A stretch of 64,000 nucleotides of DNA, taken from the NCBI GenBank assembly GCA_037074705.1, contig CM073593.1, positions 107,076,238 to 107,140,237 of the forward strand. Reading direction: 5' to 3'. Position 1 is the first letter of the stretch. The number at the start of each line of letters is the position of its first letter. Under the pieces are notes generated by a model. The model saw nothing but the letters and a program-made list of their open reading frames with translations. It made no database searches and was not told the origin of the DNA. Made by a program: the position numbers and the translations under genes. This DNA comes from Zhengitettix transpicula. Lineage: Eukaryota; Arthropoda; Insecta; Orthoptera; Tetrigidae. This document shows positions 35,301-50,570 of this stretch, piece by piece.

Positions 35301-38300
35301 GACGTTTCGACGACAAGTTTGGAATTTCACCAACCAAGAATCTTCAAATAACAAAGTCTTATTTCATAATAAATGACTCGTTCTTTATAAAAATTACTCA
35401 AACCAGCACTTCTAAAATCTTAATCCATTAATATTAATTAATATATCGTAATATTTCGACGTTTCGACGACAAGTTTGGAATTTCACCAACCAAGAATCT
35501 TCAAATAACAAAGTCTTATTTCATAATAAATGACTCGTTCTTTATAAAAATTACTCAAACCAGCACTTCTAAAATCTTAATCCATTAATATTAATTAATA
35601 TATCGTAATATTTCGACGTTTCGACGACAAGTTTGGAATTTCACCAACCAAGAATCTTCAAATAACAAAGTCTTATTTCATAATAAATGACTCGTTCTTT
35701 ATAAAAATTACTCAAACCTGCACTTCTAAAATCTTAATCCATTAATATTAATTAATATATCGTAATATTTCGACGTTTCGACGACAAGTTTGGAATTTCA
35801 CCAACCAAGAATCTTCAAATAACAAAGTCTTATTTCATAATAAATGACTCGTTCTTTATAAAAATTACTCAAACCAGCACTTCTAAAATCTTAATCCATT
35901 AATATTAATTAATATATCGTAATATTTCGACGTTTCGACGACAAGTTTGGAATTTCACCAACCAAGAATCTTCAAATAACAAAGTCTTATTTCATAATAA
36001 ATGACTCGTTCTTTATAAAAATTACTCAAACCTGCACTTCTAAAATCTTAATCCATTAATATTAATTAATATATCGTAATATTTCGACGTTTCGACGACA
36101 AGTTTGGAATTTCACCAACCAAGAATCTTCAAATAACAAAGTCTTATTTCATAATAAATGACTCGTTCTTTATAAAAATTACTCAAACCAGCACTTCTAA
36201 AATCTTAATCCATTAATATTAATTAATATATCGTAATATTTCGACGTTTCGACGACAAGTTTGGAATTTCACCAACCAAGAATCTTCAAATAACAAAGTC
36301 TTATTTCATAATAAATGACTCGTTCTTTATAAAAATTACTCAAACCTGCACTTCTAAATCTTAATCTATTAATATTAATTAATATATCCAATATTTCGAC
36401 GTTTCGACGACAAGTTTGGAATTTCACCAACCAAGAATCTTCAAATAACAAAGTCTTATTTCATAATAAATGACTCGTTCTTTATAAAAATTACTCAAAC
36501 CTGCACTTCTAAAATCTTATCCATTAATATTAATTAATATATCGTAATATTTCGACGTTTCGACGACAAGTTTGGAATTTCACCAACCAAGAATCTTCAA
36601 ATAACAAAGTCTTATTTCATAATAAATGACTCGTTCTTTATAAAAATTACTCAAACCTGCACTTCTAAATCTTAATCTATTAATATTAATTAATATATCC
36701 CAATATTTCGACGTTTCGACGACAAGTTTGGAATTTCACCAACCAAGAATCTTCAAATAACAAAGTCTTATTTCATAATAAATGACTCGTTCTTTATAAA
36801 AATTACTCAAACCAGCACTTCTAAAATCTTAATCCATTAATATTAATTAATATATCGTAATATTTCGACGTTTCGACGACAAGTTTGGAATTTCACCAAC
36901 CAAGAATCTTCAAATAACAAAGTCTTATTTCATAATAAATGACTCGTTCTTTATAAAAATTACTCAAACCTGCACTTCTAAAATCTTAATCCATTAATAT
37001 TAATTAATATATCGTAATATTTCGACGTTTCGACGACAAGTTTGGAATTTCACCAACCAAGAATCTTCAAATAACAAAGTCTTATTTCATAATAAATGAC
37101 TCGTTCTTTATAAAAATTACTCAAACCTGCACTTCTAAAATCTTAATCTATTAATATTAATTATTATATCCCAATATTTCGACGTTTCGACGACAAGTTT
37201 GGAATTTCACCAACCAAGAATCTTCAAATAACAAAGTCTTATTTCATAATAAATGACTCGTTCTTTATAAAAATTACTCAAACCTGCACTTCTAAAATCT
37301 TAATCCATTAATATTAATTAATATATCGTAATATTTCGACGTTTCGACGACAAGTTTGGAATTTCACCAACCAAGAATCTTCAAATAACAAAGTCTTATT
37401 TCATAATAAATGACTCGTTCTTTATAAAAATTACTCAAACCAGCACTTCTAAAATCTTAATCCATTAATATTAATTAATACATCGTAATATTTCGACGTT
37501 TCGACGACAAGTTTGGAATTTCACCAACCAAGAATCTTCAAATAACAAAGTCTTATTTCATAATAAATGACTCGTTCTTTATAAAAATTACTCAAACCTG
37601 CACTTCTAAAATCTTAATCTATTAATATTAATTATTATATCCCAATATTTCGACGTTTCGACGACAAGTTTGGAATTTCACCAACCAAGAATTTCAAATA
37701 ACAAAGTCTTATTTCATAATAAATGACTCGTTCTTTATAAAAATTACTCAAACCAGCACTTCTAAAATCTTAATCCATTAATATTAATTAATACATCGTA
37801 ATATTTCGACGTTTCGACGACAAGTTTGGAATTTCACCAACCAAGAATCTTCAAATAACAAAGTCTTATTTCATAATAAATGACTCGTTCTTTATAAAAA
37901 TTACTCAAACCAGCACTTCTAAAATCTTAATCCATTAATATTAATTAATATAGCGTAATATTTCGACGTTTCGACGACAAGTTTGGAATTTCACCAACCA
38001 AGAATCTTCAAATAACAAAGTCTTATTTCATAATAAATGACTCGTTCTTTATAAAAATTACTCAAACCAGCACTTCTAAAATCTTAATCCATTAATATTA
38101 ATTAATATAGCGTAATATTTCGACGTTTCGACGACAAGTTTGGAATTTCACCAACCAAGAATCTTCAAATAACAAAGTCTTATTCATAATAAATGACTCG
38201 TTCTTATAAAAATTACTCAAACCTGCACTTCTAAAATCTTAATCCATTAATATTAATTAATATATCGTAATATTTCGACGTTTCGACGACAAGTTTGGAA

Positions 38301-41300
38301 TTTCACCAACCAAGAATCTTCAATAACAAAGTCTTATTTCATAATAAATGACTCGTTCTTTATAAAAATTACTCAAACCAGCACTTCTAAAATCTTAATC
38401 CATTAATATTAATTAATATAGCGTAATATTTCGACGTTTCGACGACAAGTTTGGAATTTCACCAACCAAGAATCTTCAAATAACAAAGTCTTATTTCATA
38501 ATAAATGACTCGTTCTTTATAAAAATTACTCAAACCTGCACTTCTAAAATCTTAATCTATTAATATTAATTATTATATCCCAATATTTCGACGTTTCGAC
38601 GACAAGTTTGGAATTTCACCAACCAAGAATTTTCAAATAACAAAGTCTTATTTCATAATAAATGACTCGTTCTTTATAAAAATTACTCAAACCTGCACTT
38701 CTAAAATCTTAATCCATTAATATTAATTAATATATCGTAATATTTCGACGTTTCGACGACAAGTTTGGAATTTCACCAACCAAGAATCTTCAAATAACAA
38801 AGTCTTATTTCATAATAAATGACTCGTTCTTTATAAAAATTACTCAAACCTGCACTTCTAAAATCTTAATCCATTAATATTAATTAATATATCGTAATAT
38901 TTCGACGTTTCGACGACAAGTTTGGAATTTCACCAACCAAGAATCTTCAAATAACAAAGTCTTATTTCATAATAAATGACTCGTTCTTTATAAAAATTAC
39001 TCAAACCTGCACTTCTAAAATCTTAATCTATTAATATTAATTATTATATCCAATATTTCGACGTTTCGACGACAAGTTTGGAATTTCACCAACCAAGAAT
39101 CTTCAAATAACAAAGTCTTATTTCATAATAAATGACTCGTTCTTTATAAAAATTACTCAAACCTGCACTTCTAAATCTTAATCCATTAATATTAATTAAT
39201 ATATCGTAATATTTCGACGTTTCGACGACAAGTTTGGAATTTCACCAACCAAGAATCTTCAAATAACAAAGTCTTATTTCATAATAAATGACTCGTTCTT
39301 TATAAAAATTACTCAAACCTGCACTTCTAAAATCTTAATCCATTAATATTAATTAATATATCGTAATATTTCGACGTTTCGACGACAAGTTTGGAATTTC
39401 ACCAACCAAGAATCTTCAAATAACAAAGTCTTATTTCATAATAAATGACTCGTTCTTTATAAAAATTACTCAAACCTGCACTTCTAAAATCTTAATCCAT
39501 TAATATTAATTAATATATCGTAATATTTCGACGTTTCGACGACAAGTTTGGAATTTCACCAACCAAGAATCTTCAAATAACAAAGTCTTATTTCATAATA
39601 AATGACTCGTTCTTTATAAAAATTACTCAAACCTGCACTTCTAAAATCTTAATCCATTAATATTAATTAATATATCGTAATATTTCGACGTTTCGACGAC
39701 AAGTTTGGAATTTCACCAACCAAGAATCTTCAAATAACAAAGTCTTATTTCATAATAAATGACTCGTTCTTTATAAAAATTACTCAAACCTGCACTTCTA
39801 AAATCTTAATCCATTAATATTAATTAATATATCGTAATATTTCGACGTTTCGACGACAAGTTTGGAATTTCACCAACCAAGAATCTTCAAATAACAAAGT
39901 CTTATTTCATAATAAATGACTCGTTCTGTATAAAAATTACTCAAACCTGCACTTCTAAAATCTTAATCCATTAATATTAATTAATATATCGTAATATTTC
40001 GACGTTTCGACGACAAGTTTGGAATTTCACCAACCAAGAATCTTCAAATAACAAAGTCTTATTTCATAATAAATGACTCGTTCTTTATAAAAATTACTCA
40101 AACCTGCACTTCTAAAATCTTAATCCATTAATATTAATTAATATATCGTAATATTTCGACGTTTCGACGACAAGTTTGGAATTTCACCAACCAAGAATCT
40201 TCAAATAACAAAGTCTTATTTCATAATAAATGACTCGTTCTTTATAAAAATTACTCAAACCTGCACTTCTAAAATCTTAATCCATTAATATTAATTAATA
40301 TATCGTAATATTTCGACGTTTCGACGACAAGTTTGGAATTTCACCAACCAAGAATCTTCAAATAACAAAGTCTTATTTCATAATAAATGACTCGTTCTTT
40401 ATAAAAATTACTCAAACCTGCACTTCTAAAATCTTAATCCATTAATATTAATTAATATATCGTAATATTTCGACGTTTCGACGACAAGTTTGGAATTTCA
40501 CCAACCAAGAATCTTCAAATAACAAAGTCTTATTTCATAATAAATGACTCGTTCTTTATAAAAATTACTCAAACCTGCACTTCTAAAATCTTAATCTATT
40601 AATATTAATTAATATATCGTAATATTTCGACGTTTCGACGACAAGTTTGGAATTTCACCAACCAAGAATCTTCAAATAACAAAGTCTTATTTCATAATAA
40701 ATGACTCGTTCTTTATAAAAATTACTCAAACCTGCACTTCTAAAATCTTAATCCATTAATATTAATTAATATATCGTAATATTTCGACGTTTCGACGACA
40801 AGTTTGGAATTTCACCAACCAAGAATCTTCAAATAACAAAGTCTTATTTCATAATAAATGACTCGTTCTGTATAAAAATTACTCAAACCTGCACTTCTAA
40901 AATCTTAATCCATTAATATTAATTAATATATCGTAATATTTCGACGTTTCGACGACAAGTTTGGAATTTCACCAACCAAGAATCTTCAAATAACAAAGTC
41001 TTATTTCATAATAAATGACTCGTTCTTTATAAAAATTACTCAAACCTGCACTTCTAAAATCTTAATCCATTAATATTAATTAATATATCGTAATATTTCG
41101 ACGTTTCGACGACAAGTTTGGAATTTCACCAACCAAGAATCTTCAAATAACAAAGTCTTATTTCATAATAAATGACTCGTTCTTTATAAAAATTACTCAA
41201 ACCTGCACTTCTAAAATCTTAATCCATTAATATTAATTAATATATCGTAATATTTCGACGTTTCGACGACAAGTTTGGAATTTCACCAACCAAGAATCTT

Positions 41301-44300
41301 CAAATAACAAAGTCTTATTTCATAATAAATGACTCGTTCTTTATAAAAATTACTCAAACCTGCACTTCTAAAATCTTAATCTATTAATATTAATTATTAT
41401 ATCCAATATTTCGACGTTTCGACGACAAGTTTGGAATTTCACCAACCAAGAATCTTCAAATAACAAAGTCTTATTTCATAATAAATGACTCGTTCTTTAT
41501 AAAAATTACTCAAACCAGCACTTCTAAAATCTTAATCCATTAATATTAATTAATATAGCGTAATATTTCGACGTTTCGACGACAAGTTTGGAATTTCACC
41601 AACCAAGAATCTTCAAATAACAAAGTCTTATTTCATAATAAATGACTCGTTCTTTATAAAAATTACTCAAACCTGCACTTCTAAAATCTTAATCCATTAA
41701 TATTAATTAATATATCGTAATATTTCGACGTTTCGACGACAAGTTTGGAATTTCACCAACCAAGAATCTTCAAATAACAAAGTCTTATTTCATAATAAAT
41801 GACTCGTTCTTTATAAAAATTACTCAAACCTGCACTTCTAAAATCTTAATCCATTAATATTAATTAATATATCGTAATATTTCGACGTTTCGACGACAAG
41901 TTTGGAATTTCACCAACCAAGAATCTTCAAATAACAAAGTCTTATTTCATAATAAATGACTCGTTCTTTATAAAAATTTCTCAAACCTGCACTTCTAAAA
42001 TCTTAATCCATTAATATTAATTAATATATCGTAATATTTCGACGTTTCGACGACAAGTTTGGAATTTCACCAACCAAGAATCTTCAAATAACAAAGTCTT
42101 ATTTCATAATAAATGACTCGTTCTTTATAAAAATTTCTCAAACCTGCACTTCTAAAATCTTAATCCATTAATATTAATTAATATATCGTAATATTTCGAC
42201 GTTTCGACGACAAGTTTGGAATTTCACCAACCAAGAATCTTCAAATAACAAAGTCTTATTTCATAATAAATGACTCGTTCTTTATAAAAATTACTCAAAC
42301 CTGCACTTCTAAAATCTTAATCTATTAATATTAATTATTATATCCCAATATTTCGACGTTTCGACGACAAGTTTGGAATTTCACCAACCAAGAATCTTCA
42401 AATAACAAAGTCTTATTTCATAATAAATGACTCGTTCTTTATAAAAATTACTCAAACCTGCACTTCTAAAATCTTAATCTATTAATATTAATTAATATAT
42501 CGTAATATTTCGACGTTTCGACGACAAGTTTGGAATTTCACCAACCAAGAATCTTCAAATAACAAAGTCTTATTTCATAATAAATGACTCGTTCTTTATA
42601 AAAATTACTCAAACCTGCACTTCTAAAATCTTAATCCATTAATATTAATTAATATATCGTAATATTTCGACGTTTCGACGACAAGTTTGGAATTTCACCA
42701 ACCAAGAATCTTCAAATAACAAAGTCTTATTTCATAATAAATGACTCGTTCTTTATAAAAATTACTCAAACCTGCACTTCTAAAATCTTAATCTATTAAT
42801 ATTAATTAATATATCGTAATATTTCGACGTTTCGACGACAAGTTTGGAATTTCACCAACCAAGAATCTTCAAATAACAAAGTCTTATTTCATAATAAATG
42901 ACTCGTTCTTTATAAAAATTACTCAAACCTGCACTTCTAAAATCTTAATCCATTAATATTAATTAATATATCGTAATATTTCGACGTTTCGACGACAAGT
43001 TTGAATTTCACCAACCAAGAATCTTCAAATAACAAAGTCTTATTTCATAATAAATGACTCGTTCTTTATAAAAATTACTCAAACCTGCACTTCTAAAATC
43101 TTAATCTATTAATATTAATTATTATATCCCAATATTTCGACGTTTCGACGACAAGTTTGGAATTTCACCAACCAAGAATCTTCAAATAACAAAGTCTTAT
43201 TTCATAATAAATGACTCGTTCTTTATAAAAATTACTCAAACCTGCACTTCTAAAATCTTAATCCATTAATATTAATTAATATATCGTAATATTTCGACGT
43301 TTCGACGACAAGTTTGGAATTTCACCAACCAAGAATCTTCAAATAACAAAGTCTTATTTCATAATAAATGACTCGTTCTTTATAAAATTACTCAAACCTG
43401 CACTTCTAAAATCTTAATCTATTAATATTAATTATTATATCCCAATATTTCGACGTTTCGACGACAAGTTTGGAATTTCACCAACCAAGAATCTTCAAAT
43501 AACAAAGTCTTATTTCATAATAAATGACTCGTTCTTTATAAAAATTACTCAAACCTGCACTTCTAAAATCTTAATCTATTAATATTAATTAATATATCGG
43601 AATATTTCGACGTTTCGACGACAAGTTTGGAATTTCACCAACCAAGAATCTTCAAATAACAAAGTCTTATTTCATAATAAATGACTCGTTCTTTATAAAA
43701 ATTACTCAAACCTGCACTTCTAAAATCTTAATCCATTAATATTAATTAATATATCGTAATATTTCGACGTTTCGACGACAAGTTTGGAATTTCACCAACC
43801 AAGAATCTTCAAATAACAAAGTCTTATTTCATAATAAATGACTCGTTCTTTATAAAAATTACTCAAACCTGCACTTCTAAAATCTTAATCTATTAATATT
43901 AATTAATATATCGTAATATTTCGACGTTTCGACGACAAGTTTGGAATTTCACCAACCAAGAATCTTCAAATAACAAAGTCTTATTTCATAATAAATGACT
44001 CGTTCTTTATAAAAATTACTCAAACCTGCACTTCTAAAATCTTAATCTATTAATATTAATTATTATATCCAATATTTCGACGTTTCGACGACAAGTTTGG
44101 AATTTCACCAACCAAGAATCTTCAAATAACAAAGTCTTATTTCATAATAAATGACTCGTTCTTTATAAAAATTACTCAAACCAGCACTTCTAAAATCTTA
44201 ATCCATTAATATTAATTATTATATCCCAATATTTCGACGTTTCGACGACAAGTTTGGAATTTCACCAACCAAGAATCTTCAAATAACAAAGTCTTATTTC

Positions 44301-45045
44301 ATAATAAATGACTCGTTCTTTATAAAAATTACTCAAACCTGCACTTCTAAAATCTTAATCCATTAATATTAATTAATACATCGTAATATTTCGACGTTTC
44401 GACGACAAGTTTGGAATTTCACCAACCAAGAATCTTCAAATAACAAAGTCTTATTTCATAATAAATGACTCGTTCTTTATAAAAATTACTCAAACCTGCA
44501 CTTCTAAAATCTTAATCCATTAATATTAATTAATACATCGTAATATTTCGACGTTTCGACGACAAGTTTGGAATTTCACCAACCAAGAATCTTCAAATAA
44601 CAAAGTCTTATTTCATAATAAATGACTCGTTCTTTATAAAAATTACTCAAACCTGCACTTCTAAAATCTTAATCTATTAATATTAATTATTATATCCAAT
44701 ATTTCGACGTTTCGACGACAAGTTTGGAATTTCACCAACCAAGAATCTTCAAATAACAAAGTCTTATTTCATAATAAATGACTCGTTCTTTATAAAATTA
44801 CTCAAACCTGCACTTCTAAAATCTTAATCTATTAATATTAATTATTATATCCCAATATTTCGACGTTTCGACGACAAGTTTGGAATTTCACCAACCAAGA
44901 ATCTTCAAATAACAAAGTCTTATTTCATAATAAATGACTCGTTCTTTATAAAAATTACACAAACCTGCACTTCTAAAATCTTAATCCATTAATATTAATT
45001 AATATAGCGTAATATTTCGACGTTTCGACGACAAGTTTGGAATTT
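26327..45045 (+). repeat. 157-bp satellite, block left of the gap
   Basis: The exact period is 157 bp (first AATATAT words at 26334, 26491, 26648, 26805, 26962). Core words are TTTCGACGTTTCGACGAC, GGAATTTCACCAACCAAG, TAAATGACTCGTTCTTTAT, AAATTACTCAAACCTGCAC and ATATTAATTAATAT. About 119 monomers. Variants include CGTAATATT or CCCAATATT, AATTAATATA or AATTATTATA, and CCTGCAC or CCAGCAC. The first monomers at the palindrome edge have TACTAATTAA and ATTCG variants that become rare later. No genes. Confidence 0.98.
28216..30420 (+). repeat. Higher-order repeat of five monomers (785 bp)
   Basis: The linked variant TTATTATATCCC recurs at 28216, 29001 and 29786 (785 bp = 5 x 157 each time), then at 30414 (628 bp = 4 x 157). 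The monomers between are the same ordered variants, so this is a pentamer with one four-monomer version. Confidence 0.85.
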
Positions 45046-45245
45046 NNNNNNNNNNNNNNNNNNNNNNNNNNNNNNNNNNNNNNNNNNNNNNNNNNNNNNN
45101 NNNNNNNNNNNNNNNNNNNNNNNNNNNNNNNNNNNNNNNNNNNNNNNNNNNNNNNNNNNNNNNNNNNNNNNNNNNNNNNNNNNNNNNNNNNNNNNNNNNN
45201 NNNNNNNNNNNNNNNNNNNNNNNNNNNNNNNNNNNNNNNNNNNNN
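45046..45245. other. Assembly gap of 200 N within the satellite
   Basis: A run of exactly 200 N. The same monomer word starts at 45015 before the gap and 45246 after it, a distance of 231 bp, which is not a multiple of 157. The N count is therefore a placeholder and the true missing length is unknown. Long open frames across it are artefacts. Confidence 0.98.
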
Positions 45246-48200
45246 TTTCGACGTTTCGACGACAAGTTTGGAATTTCACCAACCAAGAATCTTCAAATAA
45301 CAAAGTCTTATTTCATAATAAATGACTCGTTCTTTATAAAAATTACTCAAACCTGCACTTCTAAAATCTTAATCTATTAATATTAATTAATATATCGTAA
45401 TATTTCGACGTTTCGACGACAAGTTTGGAATTTCACCAAACAAGAAACTAAAAATAACAAAGTCTTATTTCATAATAAATGATTCGTTCTTTATAAAAAT
45501 TACTCAAACCTGCACTTCTAAAATCTTAATCTATTAATATTAATTAATATATCGTAATATTTCGACGTTTCGACGACAAGTTTGGAATTTCACCAACCAA
45601 GAATCTTCAAATAACAAAGTCTTATTTCATAATAAATGACTCGTTCTTTATAAAAATTACTCAAACCTGCACTTCTAAAATCTTAATCTATTAATATTAA
45701 TTAATATATCGTAATATTTCGACGTTTCGACGACAAGTTTGGAATTTCACCAACCAAGAATCTTCAAATAACAAAGTCTTATTTCATAATAAATGACTCG
45801 TTCTTTATAAAAATTACTCAAACCTGCACTTCTAAAATCTTAATCTATTAATATTAATTAATATATCCCAATATTTCGACGTTTCGACGACAAGTTTGGA
45901 ATTTCACCAACCAAGAATCTTCAAATAACAAAGTCTTATTTCATAATAAATGACTCGTTCTTTATAAAAATTACTCAAACCTGCACTTCTAAAATCTTAA
46001 TCTATTAATATTAATTAATATATCGTAATATTTCGACGTTTCGACGACAAGTTTGGAATTTCTCCAAACAAGAAACTAAAAATAACAAAGTCTTATTTCA
46101 TAATAAATGATTCGTTCTTTATAAAAATTACTCAAACCTGCACTTCTAAAATCTTAATCTATTAATATTAATTAATATATCGTAATATTTCGACGTTTCG
46201 ACGACAAGTTTGGAATTTCACCAACCAAGAATCTTCAAATAACAAAGTCTTATTTCATAATAAATGACTCGTTCTTTATAAAAATTACTCAAACCTGCAC
46301 TTCTAAAATCTTAATCTATTAATATTAATTAATATATCGTAATATTTCGACGTTTCGACGACAAGTTTGGAATTTCACCAACCAAGAATCTTCAAATAAC
46401 AAAGTCTTATTTCATAATAAATGACTCGTTCTTTATAAAAATTACTCAAACCTGCACTTCTAAAATCTTAATCTATTAATATTAATTAATATATCCCAAT
46501 ATTTCGACGTTTCGACGACAAGTTTGGAATTTCACCAACCAAGAATCTTCAAATAACAAAGTCTTATTTCATAATAAATGACTCGTTCTTTATAAAAATT
46601 ACTCAAACCTGCACTTCTAAAATCTTAATCTATTAATATTAATTAATATATCGTAATATTTCGACGTTTCGACGACAAGTTTGGAATTTCACCAACCAAG
46701 AATCTTCAAATAACAAAGTCTTATTTCATAATAAATGACTCGTTCTTTATAAAAATTACTCAAACCTGCACTTCTAAAATCTTAATCTATTAATATTAAT
46801 TAATATACCGTAATATTTCGACGTTTCGACGACAAGTTTGGAATTTCACCAACCAAGAAACTAAAAAAAACAAAGTCTTATTTCATAATAAATGCCTCGT
46901 TCTTTATAAAAATTACTCAAACCTGCACTTCTAAAATCTTAATCTATTAATATTAATTAATATATCCCAATATTTCGACGTTTCGACGACAAGTTTGGAA
47001 TTTCACCAACCAAGAATCTTCAAATAACAAAGTCTTATTTCATAATAAATGACTCGTTCTTTATAAAAATTACTCAAACCTGCACTTCTAAAATCTTAAT
47101 CTATTAATATTAATTAATATATCCCAATATTTCGACGTTTCGACGACAAGTTTGGAATTTCACCAACCAAGAATCTTCAAATAACAAAGTATTATTTCAT
47201 AATAAATGACTCGTTCTTTATAAAAATTACTCAAACCTGCACTTCTAAAATCTTAATCTATTAATATTAATTAATATATCGTAATATTTCGACGTTTCGA
47301 CGACAAGTTTGGAATTTCCCCAAACAAGAAACTAAAAATAACAAAGTCTTATTTCATAATAAATGATTCGTTCTTTATAAAAATTACTCAAACCTGCACT
47401 TCTAAAATCTTAATCTATTAATATTAATTAATATATCGTAATATTTCGACGTTTCGACGACAAGTTTGGAATTTCACCAACCAAGAATCTTTAAATAACA
47501 AAGTCTTATTTCATAATAAATGACTCGTTCTTTATAAAAATTACTCAAACCTGCACTTCTAAAATCTTAATCTATTAATATTAATTAATATATCGTAATA
47601 TTTCGACGTTTCGACGACAAGTTTGGAATTTCTCCAAACAAGAAACTAAAAATAACAAAGTCTTATTTCATAATAAATGATTCGTTCTTTATAAAAATTA
47701 CTCAAACCTGCACTTCTAAAATCTTAATCTATTAATATTAATTAATATATCGTAATATTTCGACGTTTCGACGACAAGTTTGGAATTTCACCAACCAAGA
47801 ATCTTTAAATAACAAAGTCTTATTTCATAATAAATGACTCGTTCTTTATAAAAATTACTCAAACCTGCACTTCTAAAATCTTAATCTATTAATATTAATT
47901 AATATATCGTAATATTTCGACGTTTCGACGACAAGTTTGGAATTTCTCCAAACAAGAAACTAAAAATAACAAAGTCTTATTTCATAATAAATGATTCGTT
48001 CTTTATAAAAATTACTCAAACCTGCACTTCTAAAATCTTAATCTATTAATATTAATTAATATATCCCAATATTTCGACGTTTCGACGACAAGTTTGGAAT
48101 TTCACCAACCAAGAATCTTCAAATAACAAAGTCTTATTTCATAATAAATGACTCGTTCTTTATAAAAATTACTCAAACCTGCACTTCTAAAATCTTAATC

Positions 48201-50570
48201 TATTAATATTAATTAATATATCGTAATATTTCGACGTTTCGACGACAAGTTTGGAATTTCTCCAAACAAGAAACTAAAAATAACAAAGTCTTATTTCATA
48301 ATAAATGATTCGTTCTTTATAAAAATTACTCAAACCTGCACTTCTAAAATCTTAATCTATTAATATTAATTAATATATCCCAATATTTCGACGTTTCGAC
48401 GACAAGTTTGGAATTTCACCAACCAAGAATCTTCAAATAACAAAGTCTTATTTCATAATAAATGACTCGTTCTTTATAAAAATTACTCAAACCTGCACTT
48501 CTAAAATCTTAATCTATTAATATTAATTAATATATCCCAATATTTCGACGTTTCGACGACAAGTTTGGAATTTCACCAACCAAGAATCTTCAAATAACAA
48601 AGTCTTATTTCATAATAAATGACTCGTTCTTTATAAAAATTACTCAAACCTGCACTTCTAAAATCTTAATCTATTAATATTAATTAATATATCGTAATAT
48701 TTCGACGTTTCGACGACAAGTTTGGAATTTCACCAACCAAGAATCTTCAAATAACAAAGTCTTATTTCATAATAAATGACTCGTTCTTTATAAAAATTAC
48801 TCAAACCTGCACTTCTAAAATCTTAATCTATTAATATTAATTAATATATCACAATATTTCGACGTTTCGACGACATGTTTGGAATTTCACCAACCAAGAA
48901 TCTTCAAATAACAAAGTCTTATTTCATAATAAATGACTCGTTCTTTATAAAAATTACTCAAACCTGCACTTCTAAAATCTTAATCTATTAATATTAATTA
49001 ATATATCGTAATATTTCGACGTTTCGACGACAAGTTTGGAATTTCACCAAACAAGAAACTAAAAATAACAAAGTCTTATTTCATAATAAATGATTCGTTC
49101 TTTATAAAAATTACTCAAACCTGCACTTCTAAAATCTTAATCTATTAATATTAATTAATATATCGTAATATTTCGACGTTTCGACGACAAGTTTGGAATT
49201 TCACCAACCAAGAATCTTCAAATAACAAAGTCTTATTTCATAATAAATGACTCGTTCTTTATAAAAATTACTCAAACCTGCACTTCTAAAATCTTAATCT
49301 ATTAATATTAATTAATAAATCGTAATATTTCGACGTTTCGACGACAAGTTTGGAATTTCACCAACCAAGAATCTTCAAATAACAAAGTCTTATTTCATAA
49401 TAAATGACTCGTTCTTTATAAAAATTACTCAAACCTGCACTTCTAAAATCTTAATCTATTAATATTAATTAATATATCGTAATATTTCGACGTTTCGACG
49501 ACAAGTTTGGAATTTCACCAAACAAGAAACTAAAAATAACAAAGTCTTATTTCATAATAAATGATTCGTTCTTTATAAAAATTACTCAAACCTGCACTTC
49601 TAAAATCTTAATCTATTAATATTAATTAATATATCGTAATATTTCGACGTTTCGACGACAAGTTTGGAATTTCACCAACCAAGAATCTTCAAATAACAAA
49701 GTCTTATTTCATAATAAATGACTCGTTCTTTATAAAAATTACTCAAACCTGCACTTCTAAAATCTTAATCTATTAATATTAATTAATATATCGTAATATT
49801 TCGACGTTTCGACGACAAGTTTGGAATTTCACCAACCAAGAATCTTCAAATAACAAAGTCTTATTTCATAATAAATGACTCGTTCTTTATACAAAATTAC
49901 TCAAACCTGCACTTCTAAAATCTTAATCTATTAATATTAATTAATATATCCCAATATTTCGACGTTTCGACGACAAGTTTGGAATTTCACCAACCAAGAA
50001 TCTTCAAATAACAAAGTCTTATTTCATAATAAATGACTCGTTCTTTATAAAAATTACTCAAACCTGCACTTCTAAAATCTTAATCTATTAATATTAATTA
50101 ATATATCGTAATATTTCGACGTTTCGACGACAAGTTTGGAATTTCTCCAAACAAGAAACTAAAAATAACAAAGTCTTATTTCATAATAAATGATTCGTTC
50201 TTTATAAAAATTACTCAAACCTGCACTTCTAAAATCTTAATCTATTAATATTAATTAATATATCGTAATATTTCGACGTTTCGACGACAAGTTTGGAATT
50301 TCACCAACCAAGAATCTTCAAATAACAAAGTCTTATTTCATAATAAATGACTCGTTCTTTATAAAAATTACTCAAACCTGCACTTCTAAAATCTTAATCT
50401 ATTAATATTAATTAATATATCGTAATATTTCGACGTTTCGACGACAAGTTTGGAATTTCACCAACCAAGAATCTTCAAATAACAAAGTCTTATTTCATAA
50501 TAAATGACTCGTTCTTTATAAAAATTACTCAAACCTGCACTTCTAAAATCTTAATCTATTAATATTAATT

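Noticed and set aside
36269..36451. 60-codon minus-strand frame in the satellite
   Set aside because: Created by local one-base deletions in two monomers; other monomers do not share it.
44995..45303. Open frames of 87-102 codons spanning the gap
   Set aside because: Most of their length is N; the flanks are satellite.
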